The notes beneath the pieces are model-generated. The model did not search any database. It saw nothing but the letters and a program-made list of their open reading frames with translations, and was not told where the DNA came from. This document shows, one piece after another, positions 35,552 through 45,726 of a DNA stretch of 64,000 nt. The stretch lies in assembly GCF_000203975.2 (NCBI RefSeq), contig NZ_AFCF02000009.1:124001-188000 (forward strand). Reading direction: 5' to 3'. How positions within the stretch are numbered: position 1 is the stretch's first letter; each line of letters opens with the position of its first letter. This DNA is from Leisingera sp. ANG1. Its GTDB lineage: Bacteria; Pseudomonadota; Alphaproteobacteria; Rhodobacterales; Rhodobacteraceae. Position numbers and translations under genes: made by a program.

Positions 35552-35718
35552 TGTTTTTACTCCGGTTTGACAGTACGAAAGGTCGTCCAAGTCATGCCGG
35601 AGGCATCAATGGTGTCTGCCCCGTAAAAGCACGTGGTGACAACAAGGTTTATGCAGTAGCCGCTCCATGCTGCCACCGCTAACCGCTGTCTAACCTGCTG
35701 TCAATCTTTGCGGGAATC

Positions 35719-38700
35719 CTAGATCTCCTCCACATCCATCACCCCGTCCAGCGACTTCAGCGCGCCCTTGATCTGCGGGTTGATCGGGAAGGGCTGGCCC
35801 AGGTCCATCTCCACATCACCGGGCAGGCCGGGATCCTGCAGGTACATGTAGACCTCCCCGCGCGAGGCATTGCGGGCCGCTGCCTTGGCGTCCTCCAGCA
35901 CCTGCGCCACGGTGCCAACCGCCGCCGCGTCACTCAGGTAGACCCGCAGGGAACAGCGCCCGGCGTCGGCAATGGCGCTGTCCACCGGACCAACCGAGCG
36001 CACCAGCAGTTTCAGCTGGTCGCTTTCCATTGTCGCCTCAGCCGTAATCACCACCTTGGCGCCGGTTTCCAGAAACTCGCGGGACTTCTCCAGCACCTCG
36101 GAGAACAGCGTCACCTCATAGGCGCCTGAGGGGTCGCTGAGCTGGGCAAAGGCAAAGCGGTTGCCGCGGGCGGATTTACGCTCCTGCCGGCCCGCAACGA
36201 CGCCGCCCATCTTGGCCATGAACGGCCCGCGTTCGGCCTTGGCTGTCACCTCGTCCAGTGTCATCACCTTCTTGCGCTTCAGCGCGGGCATGTAGTCGTC
36301 CAGCGGGTGGCCCGAGAGGTAAAAGCCGATCGCCTTGAATTCCTCAGACAGGCGCTCGGCCGGCAGCCAGTCCGGCACATTGGGCAACCGCGGCTCCGGC
36401 AGGTCCTCGCCCGCTTCTCCGAACAGCGACACCTGGCTGGAATTCCTCTGGTCATGCACCGCGGCGGAGTAATCCACCAGTGCGCCCAGGCTCTCAAACA
36501 CCCGGCGGCGGTTGCTGTCCAGCTGGTCAAAGGCCCCCGCCCGCGCCAGCATCTCCAGCGGCCGCTTGCCGACCTTCTTGAGGTTCACCCGGCGGGCAAA
36601 GTCGTAGACGTTGACAAAGGGCTTCTCGTACTCGCCCTCCTTGCGCGCCTCGGCCACCAGCCGCATCACGTCCAGGCCGACGTTCTTCAGCGCGCCCAGC
36701 GCATAGACCAGCTCACCGTTGACCACGTTGAAGGTCGCCAGCGAGCGGTTGATGCAGGGCGGCACGTATTTCAGCCCCAGCCCCTTCTTCACTTCCTCGA
36801 AGTAGATCGCCAGCTTGTCGGTCAGATGGATATCGCAGTTCATGACGCCGGCCATGAACTCCACCGGGTGGTTCGCCTTGAGCCAGCCGGTCTGGTAGGA
36901 CACCACCGCATAAGCCGCGGCGTGGGATTTGTTGAAGCCGTAGTTGGCGAATTTCTCCAACAGGTCGAAGACCTCACTGGCCTTTTTCTTGTCGACGCCG
37001 TTTTCCGCCGCGCCCTTCTCGAATTTCGGGCGCTCGGCGTCCATCGCCTCCTTGATCTTCTTACCCATCGCCCGGCGCAGCAGGTCCGCACCGCCAAGGG
37101 TATAGTTCGCCATCACCTGGGCGATCTGCATCACCTGTTCCTGATAGACGATGATGCCCTGGGTTTCCTCCAGGATGTGGTCGATCAGCGGGTGCACCGA
37201 AGTGATCTCGCGCTGGCCGTTCTTGACCTCGCAATAAACCGGGATGTTCTCCATCGGGCCGGGACGGTACAGCGCCACCAGCGCCACGATGTCCTCGATA
37301 CAGGTGGGTTTCATGCGCTTCAGCGCATCCATCATGCCGGTGGATTCCACCTGGAACACCGCCACCGTCTTGGCGCGCGAGTAGAGGTCATAGGTGACCG
37401 TGTCGTCCAGCGGAATGGCGTTGATCTGGTTCTCCGCCCCCTCCGGCGGCTCATAGAGCTGGGTGCCGTCCTCGGCGATATGCAGATCGCGCCCTGACTG
37501 GAAAATCAGGTCCATGGCGTTTTGAATGACGGTCAGCGTCTTCAGGCCCAGGAAGTCGAACTTCACGAGGCCCGCCTGTTCCACCCATTTCATGTTGAAC
37601 TGGGTCGCAGGCATGTCCGAACGCGGATCGCGGTAAAGCGGCACCAGCGCGTCCAGAGGCCGGTCGCCGATCACCACACCCGCCGCGTGGGTGCCGGCAG
37701 AACGCAGCAGGCCTTCGACCTGCTGGCCATAGGTCAAGAGCCGATCCACCACCGGCTCGTTGCGGGCCTCCTCGCTGAGGCGCGGCTCTTCCTTCAGCGC
37801 GTCGGCGATCGACATCGGCTTCACGCCTTCGACCGGGATCAGCTTGGACAGCCGGTCCACCTGGCCGTAGGGCATCTGCAAGACCCGCCCCATGTCGCGC
37901 ACCGCCGCCTTGGACAAAAGCGCGCCAAAGGTGATGATCTGCCCCACCTTGTCGCGCCCGTACTTTTCCTGCACGTATTTGATCACCTCTTCCCGGCGGT
38001 CCATGCAGAAGTCGATATCGAAGTCCGGCATCGAGACCCGTTCCGGGTTCAGGAAGCGTTCGAAAAGCAGGGAGTAGCGCAGCGGGTCAAGGTCGGTAAT
38101 GGTCAGCGCATAAGCCACCAGCGAGCCCGCACCGGAGCCCCGCCCCGGCCCGACCGGAATGTCGTGGTCCTTGGCCCATTGGATAAAGTCGGCAACGATC
38201 AGGAAGTAGCCGGGGAAGCCCATCCCCTCGATGATGCCCAGCTCGAAATCGAGCCGCTCCTGGTATTCCTCAACGCTGACAGCATGCGGGATCACTGCAA
38301 GACGCTGCTGCAGGCCTTCGTTAGCGATGCGGCGCAGCTCCGCCACCTCGTCATCGGCGAACTTCGGCAGGATCGGATCGCGCCGGTAGGCCATGAAGGC
38401 GCAGCGCTTGGCGATTTCAACCGTGTTTTCAATCGCCTCCGGCAGGTCGGCAAACAGCGCAACCATCTCCTCCTGGCTCTTGAAGTAATGCTGCGCGGTC
38501 AGCCGCCGGCGCGGCTCCACCTGATCGACATAGGCGCCCTCGGCGATACAGATCATCGCGTCATGCGCCTCGAACATCTCCGTGCTGGGGAAATAGACGT
38601 CATTGGTGGCGACCAGCGGCAGCTCCATGGCATAGGCCATCTCCACATGGCCGCGCTCTGTCTGCTTCTCTGCCTCGGGCTGGCCGTGCTCGCCCGGGTG

Positions 38701-39231
38701 GCGCTGCAACTCGACATACAGGCGGTCCGGGAAAATTTCTTTCAGCCGCTGCATCAATGCTTCCGCTGCCGGCCGCTGCCCCATCTGCAGCAGCCGCCCC
38801 ACTGGCCCGTCCGGCCCGCCGCTGAGGCAGATCACATCACCGGCATTCGCCTCAAGCTCCTCCAGCGTCACATGCGGCAGCTCTCCCCCCTGCCGCAGAT
38901 ACAGGCAGGAGTTCAGCTTCATCAGATGCTCGTAGCCTGCCTCGCTCTGCGCCAGCAGCACCAGCGGCGCGGGCGGCTTGGGCCGCTCGCCCGGGGCCGG
39001 TTCGGTGAAGCGCAGATCCACCTGGCAGCCGATGATCGGCTGCACCCCGGCACCGCTGGCAGACACGGAAAACTCCAGCGCCGAGAACAGGTTGTTGGTG
39101 TCCGTCACCGCAATCGCGGGCATTTCATGCTTCTTGCACAGGTCCGGCAGCTTCTTCAGCCGCACAGCGCCTTCCAGCAGCGAATATTCGGTATGGGTGC
39201 GCAGGTGAATGAATCGGGGAGAGCTTGTCAT
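35719..39231 (-). CDS. dnaE: DNA polymerase III subunit alpha
   Basis: The 1170-residue replicative polymerase. An N-terminal PHP domain (FIHLRTHTEYSLLEGAVRLKK) is followed by the C-family polymerase domain with catalytic aspartates in SMPDFDIDFCMDRREEV, the GRGSGAGSLVAYAL motif, then helix-hairpin-helix and an OB-fold region (QERKSARGNRFAFAQLSDP) before the C-terminal tail. Length fits the DnaE1 type. The ribosome site is weak. Divergent from xdhA across 361 bases. Confidence 0.97.
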   Translation of the reverse strand: MTSSPRFIHLRTHTEYSLLEGAVRLKKLPDLCKKHEMPAIAVTDTNNLFSALEFSVSASGAGVQPIIGCQVDLRFTEPAPGERPKPPAPLVLLAQSEAGYEHLMKLNSCLYLRQGGELPHVTLEELEANAGDVICLSGGPDGPVGRLLQMGQRPAAEALMQRLKEIFPDRLYVELQRHPGEHGQPEAEKQTERGHVEMAYAMELPLVATNDVYFPSTEMFEAHDAMICIAEGAYVDQVEPRRRLTAQHYFKSQEEMVALFADLPEAIENTVEIAKRCAFMAYRRDPILPKFADDEVAELRRIANEGLQQRLAVIPHAVSVEEYQERLDFELGIIEGMGFPGYFLIVADFIQWAKDHDIPVGPGRGSGAGSLVAYALTITDLDPLRYSLLFERFLNPERVSMPDFDIDFCMDRREEVIKYVQEKYGRDKVGQIITFGALLSKAAVRDMGRVLQMPYGQVDRLSKLIPVEGVKPMSIADALKEEPRLSEEARNEPVVDRLLTYGQQVEGLLRSAGTHAAGVVIGDRPLDALVPLYRDPRSDMPATQFNMKWVEQAGLVKFDFLGLKTLTVIQNAMDLIFQSGRDLHIAEDGTQLYEPPEGAENQINAIPLDDTVTYDLYSRAKTVAVFQVESTGMMDALKRMKPTCIEDIVALVALYRPGPMENIPVYCEVKNGQREITSVHPLIDHILEETQGIIVYQEQVMQIAQVMANYTLGGADLLRRAMGKKIKEAMDAERPKFEKGAAENGVDKKKASEVFDLLEKFANYGFNKSHAAAYAVVSYQTGWLKANHPVEFMAGVMNCDIHLTDKLAIYFEEVKKGLGLKYVPPCINRSLATFNVVNGELVYALGALKNVGLDVMRLVAEARKEGEYEKPFVNVYDFARRVNLKKVGKRPLEMLARAGAFDQLDSNRRRVFESLGALVDYSAAVHDQRNSSQVSLFGEAGEDLPEPRLPNVPDWLPAERLSEEFKAIGFYLSGHPLDDYMPALKRKKVMTLDEVTAKAERGPFMAKMGGVVAGRQERKSARGNRFAFAQLSDPSGAYEVTLFSEVLEKSREFLETGAKVVITAEATMESDQLKLLVRSVGPVDSAIADAGRCSLRVYLSDAAAVGTVAQVLEDAKAAARNASRGEVYMYLQDPGLPGDVEMDLGQPFPINPQIKGALKSLDGVMDVEEI

Positions 39232-39592
39232 GCCGCCACGCTATCTTATTGACACGCAGGGGTGAAAGGGCGATCTGCGCACTGAACACCCGCCAAAACC
39301 GGTGTGGTGGGCGCTGCATTTTATCCATTTTGTTGAAACTCTTTCGCATCCAGCGCGTAAAGCCCCCGCAAACATGCGGATAAAACGCATAAATATGAAT
39401 GTTCTACCCGCATAGCCCGCAATTTTCTTGCTCCGCAAAATACTGCAGCGCAGCACCGGTTTTCCTTGCTTTGGTAACGGGCCGCTCCCTAGGCTGTTGT
39501 CAGCAAGCAATAAAACAGCCCGCTTCCCCCTCTGCGCCGCATCGAGGGGGCGGCACAGAGGGTCAACAGGGTAAAGCGGCGGTATCGGGAAG
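39232..39592. promoter_or_regulatory. Divergent dnaE/xdhA intergenic region of 361 bases
   Basis: No coding frame is convincing. The middle is AT-rich for this genome, around 39310-39420, and holds ATGCG-N7-CGCAT (39374-39390) with a further CCGCAT shortly after, a possible operator for the purine genes. The xdhA ATG has only GGGAAG close before it. Confidence 0.35.
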
Positions 39593-40954
39593 ATGGCACT
39601 CACCTTTCGTCTGAATGGTGAAGAGGTCCGCATTCCGGACGCAGATCCGTCGGCAACTTTGCTGGACTGGCTGCGCGACGAAAGGGGGCTTACCGGCACC
39701 AAAGAAGGCTGCAACGAGGGCGATTGCGGCGCCTGCACCGTCATGGTCACCGACGCGCGCGGTTCCAAGGCTCTCAACGCCTGCATCCTGTTCCTGCCGC
39801 AGCTGAACGGTAAATCCGTCCGAACCGTCGAGGGTGCCGCAGGCCCGGACGGCAGCCTGCACCCAATGCAGCAGGCAATGGTGGACCATCACGGCAGCCA
39901 ATGCGGCTTCTGCACCCCCGGCTTCATCATGTCGATGGTGACCGCCCACGCAAATGGCGCCACGGACTTCGACGACCAGCTGGCAGGTAACCTGTGCCGC
40001 TGCACCGGCTACGCCCCGATCATTCGCGCGGCTGAGGCCGCCAAGGATGCCCCGGTGCCGGACTGGATCACCCGCGACCGCCCGGTTGCCCCCGGTCCGC
40101 AGCCGCTAATGCCGCAGTCGGCAGACGAACTGGCGGAACTCTGCGAACAAACCCCGGATGCAACGCTGATCGCCGGCGCCACTGACGTCGGCCTCTGGGT
40201 CACCAAGCAGCTGCGCCACCTGCCGCAGATGATCTTCCTTGATGGCTGCGCGGACCTGAAGGGCATCGAGGTCACCGGCACCACCGTCCGCATCGGTGCC
40301 ATGGCCGACATGAACGCCCTGCGCGCCGCGATGGAACCGCTGCATCCCTCCTTTGCTGAAATGCTGCGCCGCTTCGCCTCCCAGCAGGTGCGCGCCGCGG
40401 CCACCGTCGGCGGCAATATCGCCAACGGCTCCCCCATTGGCGACACGCCGCCCGCCTTGATCGCGCTGGATGCCACCCTGCACCTGCGCAAGGGGAACAG
40501 CCGCCGCGAACTGCCGCTGGAGGATTTCTTCCTCGACTATGGCAAGCAGAACCGCCAGCCCGGCGAGTTTGTCGAGGCCGTCAGCTTCCCCCGCCGGCCT
40601 GATACCCTCAAGGTTTACAAGCTGTCCAAACGCTTCGACCAGGACATCTCCGCCGTGCTCGGCGCTTTCAATATCACCGTGGAGAACGGCCGGATCACCG
40701 CCGCCCGCATTGCATTCGGCGGCATGGCAGGCATCCCAAAGCGCGCCCCCCATGTGGAGGCCGCGCTGACCGGCCAGCCCTGGGATCAGGCCTCGATCCA
40801 ATCCGCCGCCGCCTCGTTTGATCAGGACTTCACTCCGATGACCGACATGCGCGCCTCCGCCGGCTACCGGCTGGAAACCGCGCGCAACATGCTCACCCGC
40901 TACTTCGCCGAGAAGGACGGCCAGGCGGTTTCGGTGCTGGAGGTCCGCCCATGA
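39593..40954 (+). CDS. xdhA: Xanthine dehydrogenase small subunit (2Fe-2S and FAD)
   Basis: A 453-residue subunit that passes electrons from the molybdenum centre to NAD. Residues 1-~160 hold two 2Fe-2S clusters, with KEGCNEGDCGACTV and the second set CGFCTPGF plus CRCTGY; residues ~180-450 are the FAD domain with ATVGGNIANGSPIGD. It starts the xdhABC-importer operon and overlaps xdhB by four bases. Confidence 0.95.
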   Translation: MALTFRLNGEEVRIPDADPSATLLDWLRDERGLTGTKEGCNEGDCGACTVMVTDARGSKALNACILFLPQLNGKSVRTVEGAAGPDGSLHPMQQAMVDHHGSQCGFCTPGFIMSMVTAHANGATDFDDQLAGNLCRCTGYAPIIRAAEAAKDAPVPDWITRDRPVAPGPQPLMPQSADELAELCEQTPDATLIAGATDVGLWVTKQLRHLPQMIFLDGCADLKGIEVTGTTVRIGAMADMNALRAAMEPLHPSFAEMLRRFASQQVRAAATVGGNIANGSPIGDTPPALIALDATLHLRKGNSRRELPLEDFFLDYGKQNRQPGEFVEAVSFPRRPDTLKVYKLSKRFDQDISAVLGAFNITVENGRITAARIAFGGMAGIPKRAPHVEAALTGQPWDQASIQSAAASFDQDFTPMTDMRASAGYRLETARNMLTRYFAEKDGQAVSVLEVRP

Positions 40955-43245
40955 GCGTCTCCAAACCCCTTCCCCATGACGCCGCAGATCTGCATGTGAC
41001 CGGCGCCGCCCGCTATGTGGACGACATTCCCACGCCCGTCGGCACCCTGCATCTGGCCTTTGGCCTTTCCCCCATCGCCCGCGGCCATATCACCGGCATG
41101 CACCTGCACGATGTGCAGCACAGCCCCGGCGTCGCTGCGGTGATGACCGCCAAGGGGCTGCCGTTTTCCAACGACGTCTCCCCTTCGATTCATGACGAGC
41201 CGCTGCTGGCGGCGGGCACCGTCAACTACGTCGGCCAGCCGGTGTTTCTGGTGGTCGCCGACAGCCACCGCAATGCCCGCATCGCCGCCCGCAAGGGTAA
41301 GGTCGACTATCAGGAAGAACCCGCCCTGCTGACCCTGGACGCGGCGCTGGCCGCCGACAGCCGGTTCGAGGAAGGCCCGCGCATTTATCAGAAAGGCGAC
41401 GCTGCTGCCGCAATCGACGCGGCCCCGCGGATCGTCGAAGGCAGCTTCGAACTCGGCGGGCAGGAGCATTTCTACCTCGAAGGCCAGGCGGCCATGGCCT
41501 GGCCGCAGGAGGACGGCGGCATGCATGTCTTCTCCTCCACCCAGCACCCGACCGAGATCCAGCACAAGGTCGCCGACGCTATCGGCCTGCCGATGCACGC
41601 CGTGCGCGTCGAGACCCGCCGCATGGGCGGCGGCTTCGGCGGCAAGGAAAGCCAGGGCAACGCTCTGGCTGTCGCCTGTGCGGTTGCGGCGCGGCTGACC
41701 GGCAAGCCCTGCAAGATGCGCTATGACCGCGACGACGACATGGTCATCACCGGCAAGCGCCACGCCTTCCGCATCTCCTACCGTGCCGGGTTCGGTGACG
41801 ATGGGCAGCTGCAGGGCATCGAGTTCCTGCATCTGGCCGATTGCGGCTGGGCCCAGGACCTGTCGCTGCCGGTCGCTGACCGGGCGATGCTGCACGCCGA
41901 CAACGCCTATCTGATCCCCAGCATCCGCATCGAAAGCCATCGCCTGCGCACCAACCGGCAAAGCGCCACCGCCTACCGCGGCTTCGGCGGCCCGCAGGGC
42001 ATGGTGGGGATCGAGCGGGTGATGGACCACATTGCCCATGACCTCGGGATCGACCCGGCGGAGCTGCGGCAGCGGAACTATTATGCGGCACCGGCGGAGG
42101 CGAAGCCGGACAACACCACGCCCTACGGCATGGAAGTCACGGATTTCGAGCTGCACGGGATGACGGCGGATCTGCTGCGTTCCTCGGACTACGCTGCCCG
42201 CAAGGCGGCGATTGCCGAATGGAACAAGACCCAGACCCACCTGAAGCGCGGCATCGCCTTCTCCCCCGTGAAATTCGGCATTTCCTTCACCCTCACCCAC
42301 CTCAACCAGGCCGGCGCCCTTGTGCATGTCTATCAGGACGGCTCCGTGCATCTGAACCACGGCGGCACCGAGATGGGCCAGGGCCTGTTCCAGAAGGTGG
42401 CGCAGGTCGCCGCCAGCCGCTTCGGCATCCCACTGGAGAAGGTCAAGATCACCGCCACCGACACCGGCAAGGTGCCCAATACCTCTGCCACCGCCGCCTC
42501 TTCCGGCTCCGACCTCAACGGCATGGCGGTGAAGGCCGCCTGCGACACCATCCGCGCCCGCATGGCCGAGCATCTGGCGCTGCAGCATCAGGCGAGGCCC
42601 GGCGATGTGGTGTTCAAAAACGGCCAGGTGCGGGTCGGCCAGGACGTAATGACCTTCGATCAGGCCGCCATGGCCTGCTACCAGGGCCGCATCAGCCTGT
42701 CGGCCACCGGCTTCTACAAGACACCCAAGGTCGAATGGGACCGGATCAAGGGCCAGGGCCGCCCGTTCTACTACTTCGCCTATGGCGCCGCAGTGACAGA
42801 AGTGGCGGTGGATGCCCTGACCGGCGAGAACCGCATCCTGCGCTGCGATATCCTGCATGACGCCGGCGCCTCGCTGAACCCGGCGCTGGACGTGGGCCAG
42901 ATCGAAGGCGGCTATGTGCAGGGCGCCGGCTGGCTGACCACCGAGGAGCTGGTCTGGGACGACGCCGGCCGCCTGCGCACCCACGCGCCCTCCACATACA
43001 AAATCCCCGCCTGCTCAGACCGGCCCGATGTGTTCAACGTGAAACTCTGGGACGGGCAGAACCGCGAGGACACCATCTACCGCTCCAAGGCGGTGGGCGA
43101 GCCGCCCTTCATGCTGGGCATCTCCGCCTGGCTGGCGCTCAGCGATGCGGTCGCGGCCTTCGGGCCGGCCTACCCGGCGCTGAACGCGCCCGCGACGGCA
43201 GAGGAAGTCTGGCGCGCAATCCGGAGGGTGCGCGATGGGATTTGA
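40951..43245 (+). CDS. xdhB: Xanthine dehydrogenase large subunit (molybdopterin)
   Basis: A 764-residue molybdenum subunit that oxidises hypoxanthine and xanthine to urate. Family motifs include GQEHFYLEGQAA, the cofactor loop RMGGGFGGKE near residue 230, ATAYRGFGGPQG and the catalytic glutamate in AVGEPPFMLG near residue 715. Overlaps xdhA by four bases and xdhC by eleven. Confidence 0.95.
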   Translation: MSVSKPLPHDAADLHVTGAARYVDDIPTPVGTLHLAFGLSPIARGHITGMHLHDVQHSPGVAAVMTAKGLPFSNDVSPSIHDEPLLAAGTVNYVGQPVFLVVADSHRNARIAARKGKVDYQEEPALLTLDAALAADSRFEEGPRIYQKGDAAAAIDAAPRIVEGSFELGGQEHFYLEGQAAMAWPQEDGGMHVFSSTQHPTEIQHKVADAIGLPMHAVRVETRRMGGGFGGKESQGNALAVACAVAARLTGKPCKMRYDRDDDMVITGKRHAFRISYRAGFGDDGQLQGIEFLHLADCGWAQDLSLPVADRAMLHADNAYLIPSIRIESHRLRTNRQSATAYRGFGGPQGMVGIERVMDHIAHDLGIDPAELRQRNYYAAPAEAKPDNTTPYGMEVTDFELHGMTADLLRSSDYAARKAAIAEWNKTQTHLKRGIAFSPVKFGISFTLTHLNQAGALVHVYQDGSVHLNHGGTEMGQGLFQKVAQVAASRFGIPLEKVKITATDTGKVPNTSATAASSGSDLNGMAVKAACDTIRARMAEHLALQHQARPGDVVFKNGQVRVGQDVMTFDQAAMACYQGRISLSATGFYKTPKVEWDRIKGQGRPFYYFAYGAAVTEVAVDALTGENRILRCDILHDAGASLNPALDVGQIEGGYVQGAGWLTTEELVWDDAGRLRTHAPSTYKIPACSDRPDVFNVKLWDGQNREDTIYRSKAVGEPPFMLGISAWLALSDAVAAFGPAYPALNAPATAEEVWRAIRRVRDGI

Positions 43246-44170
43246 CCTGCAAGCCCTCCGCGCGGCAGTTGCCGAACATGGCCGCGTGACCCGCGTGGTC
43301 ATTGCCGCCATCCGCGGCTCCTCCCCGCGCGAGCCGGGCACCGCCATGCTGGTCTGGGAATCAGGCCAGAGCGGCACCATCGGCGGCGGCACCTTGGAGT
43401 TCGAGGCTGCCGAAGCCGCGCGGGATCTGATCGCCCCAAAACGTTTCAGCACCCACGCGCTGGGTCCGGACCTGGGCCAGTGCTGCGGCGGCGCTGTCAC
43501 CCTGCTGAGTGAAGTCTACGAGGCTTCCGATCTGGACAGCCTGGACAGCGAAATCATTGCCCGCCCCGCCGCCCCCGCGCCGATGCCGATGGCGGTGAAA
43601 CGCATCCTTGCCGCCGCCCGCAGCCAAGGCATCCCGCCCGAACCGCAGCTGGTCGATGGCTGGATGATCGAACCGGTTCACCATCCCAGCCGCGCGGTCT
43701 GGATCTGGGGCGCCGGCCACGTCGGCCGTGCGCTGGTGAACGTTCTGGCGCCGCTGCCGGACATGGCAATCACCTGGGCCGACACGGCGCCAGAACGGTT
43801 CCCGGCTGACGTCCCAACCGGTGTCACCACGGTTCCGGCTGCTGACGTTGCGCTCCTTGTGCCGCATGCACCTGAAAACGCTGCGCATTTGGTGCTGACC
43901 TATTCCCACGCGCTGGATCTGGCGCTATGCCACGCCTTGCTGGGCCACGGCTTCGCTTTTGCCGGGCTGATCGGCTCCAGAACCAAATGGGCGCGGTTCC
44001 GCTCCCGCCTGGCGGCCCTGGGCCACAGCCCGGAACAGATTTCACGGATCACCTGCCCGATCGGCGATCCGGAGCTTGGAAAACATCCGCAAATGATTGC
44101 GGTCGGCGTTGCGGCCCAGCTGCTGCGCCACAGTGCAAAAGATGAACTGAGAGAGGGCGCACGCGCGTGA
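43235..44170 (+). CDS. xdhC: XdhC, molybdenum cofactor sulfuration/insertion factor
   Basis: A 311-residue chaperone that binds molybdopterin, brings about its sulfuration and inserts it into XdhB. The N-terminal XdhC/CoxI motif RGSSPREPGTAMLV and GGGTLEFEAAEAARD are clear, and the C-terminal Rossmann part has WIWGAGHVGRALVNVL and FAGLIGSRTKWARF. Overlaps xdhB by eleven bases and the transporter ATPase by four, tying cofactor maturation and uptake into one transcript. Confidence 0.93.
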   Translation: MGFDLQALRAAVAEHGRVTRVVIAAIRGSSPREPGTAMLVWESGQSGTIGGGTLEFEAAEAARDLIAPKRFSTHALGPDLGQCCGGAVTLLSEVYEASDLDSLDSEIIARPAAPAPMPMAVKRILAAARSQGIPPEPQLVDGWMIEPVHHPSRAVWIWGAGHVGRALVNVLAPLPDMAITWADTAPERFPADVPTGVTTVPAADVALLVPHAPENAAHLVLTYSHALDLALCHALLGHGFAFAGLIGSRTKWARFRSRLAALGHSPEQISRITCPIGDPELGKHPQMIAVGVAAQLLRHSAKDELREGARA

Positions 44171-45684
44171 CTGTACCACTGTTGAGCCTGCAGGGCCTGA
44201 CCAAGGCCTACCCCGGAGTGGTGGCAAATGACACCGTCTCCTTTGACATCGGCGAGGGCGAAGTGCATGCCCTCCTGGGCGAAAACGGCGCCGGCAAGTC
44301 GACGCTGGTCAAGATGATCTACGGGCTGGTCAAACCCGACAACGGCAAGATGCTGCTGCGCGGCCAGCCCTATGAACCCGCCGAGCCGCGCCAGGCGCGC
44401 GCCGACGGCATCGCCATGGTGTTCCAGCATTTCTCGCTGTTCGACGCGCTCAATGTTGCCGAAAACATCGCGCTCGGCATGGAAAACCCGCCGGAGATGC
44501 GCGACCTTGCGGCGCGCATCCGCGAGGTGTCGGAAACTTATGGCCTGCCGCTGGATCCGTTCCGCACCGTCGGCGACCTGTCGGCAGGCGAGCGCCAGCG
44601 GGTCGAGATCATCCGCTGCCTGCTGCAGGACCCGAAACTGCTGATCATGGACGAACCGACCTCGGTGCTGACCCCGCAGGAGGTGGAGATCCTGTTCAAG
44701 ACCCTGCAGAAGCTGCAGTCCGAAGGCACCTCGATCCTCTATATCTCCCACAAGCTGGAGGAAATCCGCACCCTCTGCGACCACGCCACCATCCTGCGGC
44801 TGGGCAAGAATGTGGGCGAATGCATCCCCTCCGAGACCTCCGCCCGCGACATGGCCGAGATGATGGTCGGCAGCACCCTGCAGACCCCCGAACGCGGCAG
44901 CCGCGAGTTCGGCGCTGTGGCGATGGACATTTCCGGCCTGTCGGTCCCTGCCCCTTCCGCCTTTGGCACCGCGCTCAAGAACGTGCATCTGACCGTGCGC
45001 AAGGGCGAGATCCTCGGCATTGGCGGCGTGGCCGGCAATGGCCAGGACGAGCTGCTGGGCGTGCTGTCGGGCGAAACCCTGACCGAGGCGGATGCGGTAA
45101 AACTGCACGGGGAGCCGATCGGCAAGCTTGGCCCCACCGCCCGCCGCAAGCTCGGCGTGCTGGCCGCGCCGGAGGAACGCCTCGGCCACGCCGCCGCCCC
45201 GGACATGAGCCTCACGGAGAACGCCATGCTCACCGGCTCGGTGCGCGAGGGGCTGGAGAAAAACGGCTTCCTCGACTGGGGCGCCACCAAGGATTTTGCC
45301 GAGCGCATCATCAAGGCGTTTGACGTCCGCACACCGGGTCCCGGCAATGCTGCGCGGTCGCTCTCAGGTGGCAACCTGCAGAAATTCGTGATCGGCCGCG
45401 AGGTGCTGCAGGACCCGGATGTGCTGGTTGTGAACCAGCCGACCTGGGGCGTCGATGCCGCCGCAGCCGCCGCCATCCGCCAGTCGCTGCTCGATCTGGC
45501 CGCCAAAGGCGCCGCGGTGATCTGCATCAGCCAGGATCTGGATGAGCTGATGGAAATCTCCGACAGCTTTGCCGCCCTCAATGAAGGCCGCCTCAGCGCC
45601 CCGCGCGAAGCCGCAGGCCTGACGGTGGACGAGATCGGCCTGATGATGGGCGGCGCCCACGGCATGGAGGTGGCGCATGTCTGA
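44167..45684 (+). CDS. Nucleoside/purine ABC transporter ATP-binding protein (duplicated ATPase)
   Basis: A 505-residue protein with two ABC modules, as in the carbohydrate/purine uptake (CUT2/Nup) class. The first has Walker A GENGAGKSTL, signature LSAGERQRVEI and LLIMDEPTSVL; the second has a degenerate Walker A (GVAGNGQDELLGVLSGE) and signature LSGGNLQKFVIGRE, as is usual. The GTG start overlaps the xdhC stop. With the next three genes it forms a BmpA-type importer; linkage to xdhABC suggests purine bases or nucleosides. Confidence 0.88.
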   Translation: MTVPLLSLQGLTKAYPGVVANDTVSFDIGEGEVHALLGENGAGKSTLVKMIYGLVKPDNGKMLLRGQPYEPAEPRQARADGIAMVFQHFSLFDALNVAENIALGMENPPEMRDLAARIREVSETYGLPLDPFRTVGDLSAGERQRVEIIRCLLQDPKLLIMDEPTSVLTPQEVEILFKTLQKLQSEGTSILYISHKLEEIRTLCDHATILRLGKNVGECIPSETSARDMAEMMVGSTLQTPERGSREFGAVAMDISGLSVPAPSAFGTALKNVHLTVRKGEILGIGGVAGNGQDELLGVLSGETLTEADAVKLHGEPIGKLGPTARRKLGVLAAPEERLGHAAAPDMSLTENAMLTGSVREGLEKNGFLDWGATKDFAERIIKAFDVRTPGPGNAARSLSGGNLQKFVIGREVLQDPDVLVVNQPTWGVDAAAAAAIRQSLLDLAAKGAAVICISQDLDELMEISDSFAALNEGRLSAPREAAGLTVDEIGLMMGGAHGMEVAHV

Positions 45685-45726
45685 CCTCCGCAACAGAAAT
45701 CATAAGAAGAAACAGGGAGCCGCTGC

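Noticed and set aside
37522-39252. 576-codon plus-strand open frame opposite dnaE
   Set aside because: Antisense to DnaE with shadow-type composition (His, Arg, Gln, Leu-rich).
40900-42984. 694-codon minus-strand open frame opposite xdhB
   Set aside because: Same reason: wholly inside xdhB, low-complexity composition, no motifs.
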